From: Erythrophleum ivorense
Taxonomy: Eukaryota > Streptophyta > Magnoliopsida > Fabales > Fabaceae
Length of the DNA: 64,000 nucleotides
Reading direction: 5' to 3'
NCBI GenBank assembly: GCA_026724425.1
Contig: JAIUCV010000003.1
Coordinates: 44,107,283-44,171,282, forward strand
Shown: piece by piece, positions 25,016 through 35,949 of the stretch
Layout: the number at the start of each line of letters is the position of its first letter
Position numbering within the stretch: the first letter of the stretch is position 1
Position numbers and translations under genes: made by a program
The notes under the pieces: model-generated
Databases searched by the model: none
Told to the model about the DNA's origin: nothing
What the model saw: only the letters and a program-made list of their open reading frames with translations

Positions 25016-26770
25016 TTACACAATAAGTAGGATTTATTTTTCCATAATGTTCTTGTGATGAGTTACATTTTCTTATTTTATTTACAAATTGAGGTAATAT
25101 TTTATACCAAAGGAAGTGTTATTGTTCAACATAGGAGAAACAAATTCAAAGAGTCAGACTCAAGGAATAATTAAGCAACATGAATAAGTAAAAATGGACG
25201 AGATGCCATTTTTTGATTTTGAAGATCTTGTAATTGCTACAAACAACTTCCACTCAACAAATCTGCTTGGGCAAGGTGGTTTTGGTTTAGTATACAAGGT
25301 AAGTTTTTTTCCCCCTTGTAGAGTTCACCAACTCTCACATATAAATGTATAACACTACAATTGCTATTATTTTCTTTTTCATTGTCTTTTAGGGGCAACT
25401 AAAAGATGGACAACAAATTGCAATCAAAAGACTTTCAAAAGCATCAAGACAAGGGCAAGAAGAGTTCATGAATGAGGTAGTATTGATTTCAAAGCTTCAA
25501 CATCGCAATCTTGTAAGACTTCTAGGTTGCTGTATTCAACAAGATGAAAAGATATTAATCTATGAGTACATGCGTAACAAGAGTTTGGATGCAACTCTAT
25601 TTGGTTAGTTCATCTTGGTTTTTAAGTCTACTATGAGTTGCAAAGAAAATTCAAAATGATTTAGTTTCTCTTATAGTTCCTCAAAATCTAGTAACTTGTT
25701 AATTTACCTAAATTTGAATTTTTTAATAATGCACTTACTCTATGTTATCTCACTTTTTTTGTTTGCAGATCTAGTCAAAAAGATAGAACTAGTTTGGCCT
25801 AAACGCTTTAAAATAATTGAAGGAATCTCTCAAGGTTTACTTTATCTCCATAGAGATTCTAGGCTAAAAATCATACATAGAGATTTAAAGGTCAGTAACA
25901 TCTTGTTGGACGAAGAGCTAAATCCCAAAATATCTGATTTCGGCATGGCTAAAATATTTAGGGACAATGAAGATCAGGACAATACTATGAGAGTGGTTGG
26001 AACATAGTAAGCATGCCTTCTTTACATAAATATTAGAGTATCATATATACTAATGAAAATGCAAGTTAACATGTTAATGTTTCAATGTAGTGGCTATATG
26101 TCTCCTGAATATGCAATGCAAGGGCAATTTTCTGAGAAATCAGATATTTTTAGCTTTGGAGTTTTGCTGCTAGAGATTGTTAGTGGAAGAAGCAATAATA
26201 GATTTTATAACATAAAGGAATCTCAAACCCTTTTAGGATATGTAAGTATCTTCTGCACTTACTATTGCTAATATGAAATTTTCAGTCAATGCTTGACTTT
26301 ATTTATATATTTTTTCAGGTATGGAAACTATGGAATGAAGATAACCTTGTTTCCTTTATAGATCCAGACATAACCTATCAAGGTTCTTGTGAGGACATTT
26401 TGCGATGTATACACATAGGACTTCTTTGTGTGCAAAAACTAGCAAAAGATCGACCAACTATGACCACTGTAGTGTCTATGCTTAATAGTGGGATTATCAA
26501 TCTTCCTCCTCCAAGACAACCTGCATATATATTGAATGAGATGAGGTTTAAGTCAGAGTTCGCTTTAGAAATGCAGTCCAGCAACTATGTCAGCATCACT
26601 AATATAACTGGTAGATAATAATAGTTACTATTGCATTTGATGGAAAATGATTGTGAAATTTCACTAGGATTTACATACTTATGCTTTCATGGATGATAAA
26701 TTGAATGCTGTTCCATTTTATTCCGTCAGTTTTGATTTTTTTTTGGCTCGAATCTTTGTTCTAATTATGC

Positions 26771-26772
<2 letters not shown>

Positions 26773-26819
<47 letters not shown>

Positions 26820-26839
26820 GTTGTTGTTGTTGTTGTTGG
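26773..26839 (+). repeat. Compound microsatellite (ATT)n(GTT)n
   Basis: About 16 ATT units followed directly by about 7 GTT units, some 150 bp after the stop of gene 2. The matching place downstream of gene 3 (about 33910) has no such run, so it arose after the tandem duplication. Confidence 0.95.
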
Positions 26840-29165
26840 AACAAAAGCCTTGAAATTGGTTTTTATCTCAACAAAATTGTGAGGCTGAGCTAGTGTTGAA
26901 TGGACTTTAGTTTGATGATGCTCCTATAAAATAAATACCTTTACTTTTTATGATGTAGTGATATTACTCTGAACTCACTAAGTTCTACATTTTTTGTTAA
27001 CGGTAGTTTGTTGGCAATGGCAACCTTAAACTAGGTAGAACTTGATTTTAGATATATTTTCCATCAATTTAGATGGGACTGTTTACATAGTCTCCCTTCT
27101 TATCGAGAGGCATTCTTATATGGCTAAAGTTTCTACAGGCTCATCAATTAATATTTACCAAACACATGACTCAAAAAAATTTATCATAACAAAATATATT
27201 TTTACTAATTTGTGAATGAAACCAAAAAATAACATTAAATCATTCAAGAAAAATCATCCATCAAAGATTTTACTGATGTGTTTTGATGGGTCAAATGGCA
27301 CATTATTTACGTCATCCCACCAATTTGTGCAGAACATTAAGCTGCACTGTGAAACGAATCAAATATGTCAAAATGATGTCAATGGTGTCAGGCCCAAGTA
27401 AAATATGTCACAATGATCTGGTTGCGTGAGAGTGACACAAGCAATAGTGGCTGCACACTGTTATTCATTATATATATATATATATATATATATTGAACAT
27501 GAGAAGTAATTTTTGTTTTTGAAAAATGACAAAAGTGAAAAACAAAGCTGTAGCATAAGACAATTAAAATACAAAGATGGCCGAATAATATCTAACCCAA
27601 TCCTCACTTTAAATGTGGTGCATTCCTGAAGTATTTTAGGACTTTTAAAATTCAAATGCCAAAAAAGTAAATTAATGCTTGGAGCAGGACTAAGGTTTTG
27701 GTTCTAATCTGGAAGTGTTTGGAAATGACATATGTTGGATCTAAGAATTTTTTGTAATTATGACAATCATTTTATATTTGTCAGAAATTTGGAAGAATAT
27801 TTTACGCTGAGCTAAAATACTTTTATTCTGTTATGAAAGTGCCTGTGAATGATATTCGGATCTAAAGCTTTAATGATTTTTTTTAAAAAAATTGCAACAA
27901 TCATTTTATATTTGTCAAAATTTTGGAGTAATATTTTACTATGAGCTAAAATGCTTTTATTCTGGGCCGAATTTAAAAAACGTCAAGGTTATTTTGGGCC
28001 AATTCATGCTCGATAAAGAATTTCTCTTCCTGCAGAAAGTATGCAAACTTTAAAATTAGATTAAGCTGCTCTTAACATTCACACTTGGCTCAAGATTTTT
28101 CAAAATCTAAAAATGAGAATTTGGCCCATTTATTTCTAATCTCATTTGGAGCATAAATTTAAAATATCCAAAACGTTGTTGGAAGCCCAGTTTGGAAAGA
28201 AAAGTAAATGCAATTCTGGGCCCTTGAAATAAAATGTCTCAAATTAATATTGAGGCCCATATTGCTTTAATATTTTGAAATGATCTTCTATATTTCTTTT
28301 GTGCAGACTTCTATTTTACATAAGACAAAAATCATTAGGTCAAATTTAAGTGATAGAGCTATTTAAATAAATAATCTCACACACTTATGTTCTGCATCTC
28401 ATTTGGACCATATTTTTAAAATATTCAAACATTGTTGGAAAAGGAACTGCAATTCTAGGCCCTTGGACTAAAATTTCTCAAAATTAATATCAAGGCCCAT
28501 ATTTCTTTAATATTCTGAAATAACAGCCAATATTTCTTTTGTGCAAAACTCCTATTTCATATTGGAAGAAAACTAACAAGTCAAATTTGAGTAGTGTGTC
28601 TCATTTAAGTAAGTAAGACTTACTTAAATAATGACTCTGCGCAACTTGTATATATTTTTCTTTAAAATTGAGATGATTCATTTTTGGATGCTTTAGCCCT
28701 CAAAATTCAACAAGGTTTGGTCTTATTCCAAATCCACTATATAACTCTAATATAAGGCGCTATTGGAATAGCTTGGATTATACATTACCTTTTGCAAAGA
28801 TTCTATATTAAGAATAACACAATATGGGAGGGCAATTAATATATTGTTGAATATCCCTATATGTATAAGGAATTATGTTTTTCAGAGGAATTAGTGTCTT
28901 AAAGCTTGTTTGGTGAAGCTCCTCTTGAGGGAGAAGTTTTTTATTTCTTAAAAAAAAATTATTTTGCAACTTTTAGGGTGTTCGACTAAGGTATTAACAA
29001 AAATAAATTATTTCTGAGTTGTAGTATGAACATTAATTTTTGCAGTCGATAGGAGTTTGAAAATTAGAATTTCTCTTTCGAACCAAAAACAGAAACAAAT
29101 TATTTTTTTTACTATAGTTTTTTCTGCAAAATCATTAATTATCATAATTAGCCTGACACTTTTTA
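26840..29165. other. Spacer between genes 2 and 3 with local tandem duplications
   Basis: The first part (about 26840-27700) resembles the downstream flank of gene 3 (33910-34800). Further on are a (TA)n run at 27469-27493, a pair of near-repeats of about 115 bp at 27735-27850 and 27855-27965 (shared CAATCATTTTATATTTGTCA), and another pair of about 210 bp at 28133-28350 and 28388-28590. No coding sequence recognised. Confidence 0.65.
28133..28590 (+). repeat. Imperfect tandem duplication, unit about 250 bp
   Basis: Blocks 28133-28350 and 28388-28590 share the same order of words: CTCATTTGGA, AAAATAT.CAAA, GTTGTTGGAA, GCAATTCT.GGCCCTTG, TTAATAT..AGGCCCATAT and AATATTTCTTTTGTGCA. Divergence is moderate, so this is an old local duplication in the gene 2 to gene 3 spacer. 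Confidence 0.7.
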
Positions 29166-29169
29166 CCTA

Positions 29170-29740
29170 CCCTCTTCTCTATTCATTTTCATCACTCATT
29201 TTTTGTATATTATTTTATTTATTTGTTATTAAAACATTTTATAGATTTATTGTGATCTTATTTTTTACATTATAATTAAATAAAATATTAGAAATTTATT
29301 TAAAACTAAACAGAATAAATATTTGAAATCATTTATTCCTTCAAATAATATTAATTATAAAGTTAAAATTTATTCAATCTCTGTTTAGTAATTTTAGAGT
29401 AAAAAGTATTTCCTTTAAAAATGTTGCAAAATGTAATGATATTGATAAAAAAAATGCTTATTGAATGATTCGTCAAGAACAAATTACTTCTCTTTTGGAT
29501 TGCTTATCATCCTTTGGCATGAAAACTCTGAAATGAAGACAACATTATATCTTCTATGCAATATTAATTGGATCCAGGATTTGAGAATAATACCTTGAGG
29601 TGCATACACATAAACCATGATATTATTGGAGGGATTGTGAATTTTCTTACTCCAAGGCAAGTTTTATTCGTATATATAGAAGCAAATTTTGATCAGGATC
29701 ATTCCTAGAAACCAAAAATATGTTTTGCTGTCAAATCTCA
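29170..29740 (+). repeat. Upstream block shared by genes 2 and 3 (copy B)
   Basis: Counterpart of 16380-17270, lying about 0.8-1.3 kb upstream of the gene 3 start. Conserved words occur in the same order, including AAACTCTGAAATGAAGACAA, TTGGATCCAGGATTTGAGAA and CTCCAAGGCAAGTTTTATTC. It marks the left part of the tandem duplication unit. No TATA box was singled out with confidence. Confidence 0.65.
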
Positions 29741-30513
29741 TCAAAAAAATAATATTAAAAGATACGATAGGATGATCTCACCTACTCATAAAATAATTAA
29801 CCAATAAATGAGCAAAGTTTTGGAAGTTGGTCCAGCTTATTATAATATAAAATGCACATAATTCAGCTGTTGACGTCTTCTAATCTGTTTAGGTGGCTGA
29901 TGAAAGTCACTGACTATGAAACGAGTACTTCCAAATTCAGGGCGTATTTAATAATTTCTGGATAATAGTTTATCAAAATAAATATTATAAATTTTTAAAA
30001 GAAAATTTAGTTTGAATACGTATTAAGTAAATTGTAAGTGCCTAAAAACTTGAAAAATACATCTTAGAGAAATTAAATTTTATATTTAATATCATTGAGT
30101 TCAAATTAACAAACTTATTGTTGTTTACACTTGCACTGCGAACAAAAAGTGAGTGGATTTGGTGTACCGTGATGCATGTTATTTAGGCAGTCGAAATAAA
30201 TTTGGATAGTTTAAAATTTATTTTTAAAAAATTTTTTAATTGAAAAAATATAAAATAGAATAAAAATAATTTTTAACTGTTAATTTTAAAAAATAACAAT
30301 TAAAATTTAGGCCGCTTAACATATCATATTGCGCATCAAATCCCAACTCGAGCAAGTAAATTGACGAATTAGTCAAAATGCAATCCCGTGTCTGGGTTTC
30401 GTACTGAACTTGAGTTCGTGAGTCCGCAACGCAACTCGTTATGAAAGGCACAAATCCGAAGACCCCAATTCCATGGCATACTAAAAAGGTGTCTCATCTT
30501 TTTCACTGTAGCT

Positions 30514-33500
30514 ATGGAATTCAGAATCAGAGGTCTCAACTTGATGAACCTTTTGCTCATGCTTTCCAACTTCCCTTTGGGTTTGAGCTCTTCCAACGAT
30601 ACCATCACGTCAGCTCAACTCATCAGGGACCATGAAACAGTGAGCTCAAATAGCAGTGACTTCAAGCTCGGATTCTTCAGCCCTCAAAATTCCACAAACC
30701 GCTACGTAGGAATCTGGTATCTCTCTGAATCTAATGTCATATGGGTAGCTAACAGAAACCAGGCATTGAGTGATACTTTTGGGATTGTCACAATCTCTAA
30801 GGATGGGAATCTTGTAATATTAAACAAACAGAATGAGAGTATTTGGTCCTCAAATGTCTCAAATATTGCAACCAATTCAACTGCAAAACTTCAGAACACT
30901 GGGAATCTAGTCCTCCTTGATGACAACACAGGAGAAACTATTTGGGAGAGTTTCCAAGATCCTTCTAATCTTCTTGTGCCAAATATGAAGCTCAGTATCA
31001 ACAAAATAACTGGAGAGAAGGTAAAACTTACATCATGGAAAAGCCTTTCTGATCCATCTATTGGTTACTACTCTGCTTCTCTTGAACGCCCAAATGCTCC
31101 TGACGTTTTTCTCTGGTTTAATGGAACTCGTCCATATGCTCGAACCGGTCCATGGAACGGCAGGATTTTTATAGGGTCACCAATGATGTCAACTGGGTAC
31201 CTATATGGATGGAGTGTAGGAAATGAAGATGATGGAAGTACTGTTTATCTAACTTACAGTTTTGCTAATGAATCTGACTTTGCAGTCCTTGGCTTGAATC
31301 CTCAAGGCCAACTTTGGATGGCAGTGTGGATTAACAGAAGGGAAGTTTTGAGGGAGGTGTTGACTGGCACTTATTGTGATCTCTATGGCATATGTGGGGT
31401 ATTTGGAAGTTGTAATTCGCAGAGTTCACCAATTTGTAGCTGTTTGAATGGGTATGAACCAACAAATTTAGAGGAATGGAATAGGCAAAATTGGACTAGT
31501 GGATGTATGAGGAGGAAGCCACTGCAATGTGAGGGGTTAAAAAATGGAAGTGAAGTAGACAAAAAGGATGGGTTTTTGCAACTTCAGAATATGAAAGTAC
31601 CAGACTTTGTGATGAGGTCAACTGCTACGGAAGATAATTGCAGAACACAGTGCTTGGAGAATTGCTCTTGCGTGGCATATGCATATGATTTGAATGGCAT
31701 TGGCTGCATGCATTGGAGTGGAGAATTGATTGACATACAAAGATTCTCAAGTGGAGGGGTTGATCTTTATATTCGTGTGCCCTTGGCAGAACTTGGTATT
31801 TCTTTTTTTTTTTTTTTTTGACGTTTGAAATCTAATGTTTCATATTAGAAAATTTTCATCCTAGTTGCTTGACATTTTATTATCAAATGCAGAAAAACAT
31901 TCACATAAAAGAAGAATCATTGCAATTTCGGTGACAATAGGAATGATTACCTTAATTGCATGTGCATATCTCTCATGGAAATTGACCGCTAAATATACAG
32001 GTATCTGTAATAAATTATAGTTTTGATTCAAGATAATTCATACTTTCTTATAGCCTGTTTGGATCAAACCACTTGAATGCAAATGATATTATCCATGATT
32101 TCATCTATTATTCATCCAAGTTCTGGAAATTGTCACTGTTAATAATTGATTTCTTGATGTGAAGATAGGATTTATTTTCCTCAGTGTTCCTGTGATGAGT
32201 TACATTTTCTTATTCTGTTGCAAAAATGAGATATTTTTATGGACCAAAGAAAGTGGTATTGTTCAACATAGGAGAAACAGATTCAAAGAGTCAGACTCAA
32301 AGAATGATTAGGCAACACGAACAAGTCAACATGGATGAGCTGCCACTTTTTGATTTTGAAGAGCTTGCAACTGCTACAAACAACTTCCACTCATCAAATA
32401 TGCTTGGGAAGGGTGGTTTTGGTTCGGTATACAAGGTAACTTGTTTTTCATGTGTATCACTAACTCTCACATATAAGTGTCTATAGTACTAGAATTGCTA
32501 TTATTTTGTTTTACATTGTCTTCTAGGGGCAACTGAAAGACGGACAACAAATCGCAGTCAAAAGACTTTCAAAAGCATCCGGACAAGGGCAAGAAGAGTT
32601 CATGAATGAAGTTGTAGTGATTTCAAAGCTTCAACATCGCAATTTAGTAAAACTTCTAGGCTGCTGTATTCAGCGTGATGAAAAGATATTAATCTATGAG
32701 TATATGCATAACAAGAGTTTGGATGCAATTTTATTTGGTTAGTTCATCTTGTTTTTTAAGTCTACTATAACTTTTAAAAAATAAAAAATACAAATGATTC
32801 AGTTTCTCTGAGTTCCTCAAAATTTATTAAATTGCTAATTTACCTAAGTTTGGATTCTCTTAACAATGCATTTACTCTATGTTACCTCATTTTTTTGGTT
32901 TGCAGATCCAGTAAAAAAGAAAGAACTAGACTGGCATAAACGCTATAACATAATTGAAGGAATCTCTCGAGGTTTGCTTTATCTCCATAGAGATTCTAGG
33001 CTAAAAATCATACATAGAGATTTAAAGGTTAGTAACATATTGTTGGATGAAGAACTAAATCCAAAAATATCAGACTTCGGTATGGCTAGAATATTTAGAG
33101 GCAATGAAGATCAGGCTAATACTAGAAGAGTAGTTGGAACATAGTAAGTATACCTTCTTTACATAAATATTAGATTATCTTACTAATGATGATGTGAGTT
33201 AACATAATAAGATTTTAATGTAGTGGTTATATATCTCCTGAATATGCAATGCAAGGACAATTTTCTGAGAAATCAGACGTTTTCAGCTTTGGAGTTTTGC
33301 TATTAGAAATTGTTAGTGGAAGAAGCAACACCAAATTTTGTAACATCGATGAATCTCAGACTCTTTTAGGATATGTAAGTATCTCCTGCACTTGTTGTTG
33401 ATATGAACTTTGCAGTCAATGTTCATGCTTGGATTTACATATATTTTCAGGTATGGAAACTAAGGAATGAGGATAATCTTGTTTCCTTTATAGATCCAGA

Positions 33501-33759
33501 AATACCTTATCAAGGTTCTTGCAAGGACATTTTGCGGTGTATACACATAGGACTTCTCTGTGTGCAAGAACTAGCGAAAGAGCGGCCAACTATGGCCACT
33601 GTAGTGTCTATGCTTAGTACTGAGATTGTCAATCTTCCTCCTCCAAGGCAACCTTCATATGTACTGAATGAGACAGGGTTTAATTCAGAGTCCACTTCAG
33701 AAATGCAGGGTTTGCACTCCACCAACTATGTCAGCATCACTAACATAACTGGCAGATAA
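30514..33759 (+). CDS. G-type lectin S-receptor-like Ser/Thr kinase, intact (gene 3)
   Basis: Seven exons: 30514-31795, 31893-32000, 32200-32435, 32527-32737, 32906-33143, 33224-33374, 33451-33759. They total 2535 nt and 844 residues, normal for the family, with every junction in frame. Order: signal peptide (about 1-26, Leu-rich), B-lectin, S-locus glycoprotein/EGF-like region (CDLYGICGVFGSC), PAN (CRTQCLENCSCVAYAYD), membrane span near 436-455 (IIAISVTIGMITLIACAYL), kinase with glycine loop LGKGGFGSV (about 532-540), Lys554, Glu570, HRD Asp651, DFG Asp669, SPE, and tail VSITNITGR. Predicted to be a plasma-membrane receptor kinase; the ligand is unknown. The first ATG before the signal peptide was taken as the start. 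Exon 3 uses an acceptor 27 nt upstream of the position used in gene 1. Closest relative in the window: gene 2. Confidence 0.93.
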
Positions 33760-34840
33760 TAACACTTACAATTACATGTGATGTAAAATGATTGTGAAAT
33801 TTCACTAGGGTTTACTCATGCTATCATGGATGGTAAGTTTCATGCTGTTCCATTTTATTCCATCAGTTTTGATATTTCTTGACTCGAATCTTTCTTCTGA
33901 TACTTAGATGTTTTTTTTCCCTGGAGCAGTAGCCTTGAAATTGGTTTTTATCTCAACCAAATTGTGAGACTGAGCTAGTGATGAATGGATTTCAGTTTGA
34001 TCATGTTTACTTTTTATGATGCAATGATATTATTCTGAACTCACTTACAAATAAGTTCTGCAATTTTTTTTTTTCTGGATAGTTTGTTGGCATTTTGGCA
34101 ATGGCATTCTCAGGTGGGAAACTAGAAACATGTACCTAAATTGGTTTGAGTTTGTCAGCCGGGACTGTTTACATAATGTCCCTTCTTGTCAAGAGGCATT
34201 CTTGTGTGGGTAAAGTTTTTATAGGCTCATCAATCAATATTTATCACACTGACTCAAAAAAATTTATCATAACAGAATATATTTTTACTCATTTGTGAAT
34301 GAAATCTAAATAACATCAAATCATTCAAGAAAAATCATCTTATCAAAGTCTTTAATGGTGTGTTTTGATGTGGCAAATGGCATCATTTTTATGTCATCCC
34401 AAAAATTTGTGCAGAACATTGAACTCCACTGTGAATTAAATCTACCAAACGATGTCAATGGGGTCAGGCCTCAGTATAATAGGGCACAACATATGGTTGC
34501 GTGAGAGTGAGAAGCAATAGTGGCTGGGCACATTTATTCATAATATAATGGGACATATCAAGTGAAAGAAGTAATTTTCCGTGAGAAGCGAGAAAAGTAA
34601 CTAATCAGATATTTATTTGGAAAAAAGAAAAGAAAAGAAAGCTGCAGCAAAAGATAGTTAAATACATATATGGCCGTATAGTATCGAACCCAATCCGCAC
34701 TTTAAATGTAGTGCAGTTCTGAAGTATTTTATGACTTTTAAAATTCAGATGCTAAGAAAGTAAATTTGTGTTTGGAGCATAGCTAAAGGCTTTGGTTCAA
34801 TTCTGAAAGTGCCTGTGAATAACATGTGGCATGCCTTGCC
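33760..34840. other. Gene 3 downstream flank, no gene seen
   Basis: Resembles the flank after gene 2 (26640-27700) without its microsatellite. Similarity fades near 34800, giving the right edge of the tandem unit. Nothing coding was recognised. Confidence 0.6.
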
Positions 34841-34844
34841 TTGC

Positions 34845-35430
34845 AGAGACTCTAAAGTGATGAGAATTATACATTGACTTGTGAGGACAAGTAATATATT
34901 GCTGGAAGGGAGATGAATCTAAAATATCATACTTTTGTTTGGCTAGAATGTTTAGTGACAGTGAAAGTGAGGTCAATATAAGAAGAATTGTTAGCACTTA
35001 GTAAATACATTTACCTTTTCCATGGTTCTAACAACTTATGGATAAAACTTCATGATAAGGCCTTTTAAATTTTGACGAAATTCAAACTTGTGGGCTGCCC
35101 ATGATCAGTTCTGCATATAAAGAGCTTGAGAATTTATTATCTCCTTAATATGAAATTAGTGTTTTCAGAGATATCAGATGTTTAAAACTCTGCAATTTCT
35201 TTAGGCTTGGTAGCTATGGAGTGAAGACAACATTATATCTTTTATGGATCCTGAGATAATGGGTTTAGACATAGGGATTTTGTACGACAGAAAGGTCATA
35301 GTAATTTCAATGCTCAATAGAAATATTCTAAATCTTCTTCCAAGGCAAGTTGCATTTATACAGAAGGAACATTTGTTGACTCCGAGGTCTCCTCTGGAAG
35401 ATCACGGGCATTGCTAGAAGCCCAAAACAC
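34845..35430 (+). pseudogene. Decayed GsRLK kinase relic
   Basis: At 34845-35015 a broken catalytic exon can be read (RDS.., RTSNILLEG, then MFSDSE-like and RRIVST-like pieces, followed by a GTAAAT donor-like site). At 35205-35425 there is a broken last exon (EDNIISFMDPEI, ISMLNRNILNLLPRQVAFIQ, ending near a stop). Intervening exons are missing or unrecognisable. Its tail is closest to that of the relic at 2320-2720. It lies just upstream of pseudogene 4. Confidence 0.6.
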
Positions 35431-35826
35431 GGTTTTTACTACTTCTGAACAGGAAATAAAATTAAAAAAAAAGGATGAGACTTTGATTACTTAAAATAAC
35501 GTTGTGTTCCTTCTACGGAAGATGGTATGTCAAAGTCTGTACTATGCATGATTTAACAATAAGTGTTAACGAAAATAAGAATTTAAAGAATAAAAAATAC
35601 ACAAGATCTAGTCAAATATTGTACACATATTATAAACGTCTTTTTCATATAAACTGTCTTGAACATATTTTCTCCCCTTCCCACCAAAAACCTAAATCCA
35701 TATATATATGTATATATATATATAAGACTGGAAATGCACCCCCTTAGTGACTAAATAAAGCCATTAACTAATAAACCGTTTATTGACCTTCCCCATGCCT
35801 TATTGACGTTATTGCCTTAATCGTGG

Positions 35827-35846
35827 AGTCATATATATAATATACT
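35827..35846 (+). promoter_or_regulatory. Possible TATA box of pseudogene 4
   Basis: An alternating AT stretch (CATATATATAATATAC) about 105-120 bp before the ATG at 35950. Spacing suits a plant promoter, but the surroundings are AT-rich, so this is only suggestive. Confidence 0.25.
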
Positions 35847-35949
35847 AATTAAAATTCACGTCTTCATTACAACTAGTTGCTTGGCCAAGAAAGAAACGTT
35901 TTGATCAGAAATAGTGATCATCAATAACAAAAAGTTTTACATCTCAGCA

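Larger units (their letters stand above)
18124..26618 (+). pseudogene. G-type lectin S-receptor-like kinase, interrupted (gene 2)
   Basis: Seven exons: 18124-19390, 19483-19590, 25063-25298, 25393-25603, 25769-26006, 26091-26241, 26319-26618. Exon 1 encodes a signal peptide (about residues 1-26), B-lectin domain, S-locus glycoprotein region with an EGF-like Cys cluster (CDLYGICGVFGSC), and a PAN domain (CRTQCLENCSCVAYAYD). Exon 2 encodes the membrane span (IIAISVTIGMITLATCAYL). The kinase exons keep the glycine loop, AIKRL, HRDLKVSN, DFG, SPE and the VSITNITGR tail. Two faults: a copia retroelement fills intron 2, and exon 3 has in-frame TAA stops at 25095-25097 and 25185-25187 (the second is CAA in gene 3). 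As written it can encode a receptor with ectodomain and membrane span but no kinase. The otherwise open kinase exons suggest recent decay. Tandem partner of gene 3. Confidence 0.8.

Noticed and set aside
29057..29275. Hydrophobic 72-codon frame as a membrane peptide gene
   Set aside because: Arises from T-rich DNA upstream of gene 3 and is not kept open in the matching upstream region of gene 2.
30369..30608. Minus-strand frames across gene 3 and similar ones in genes 2 and 4 (18312-18614, 18978-19331, 36051-36374)
   Set aside because: Antisense shadows of conserved receptor exons.
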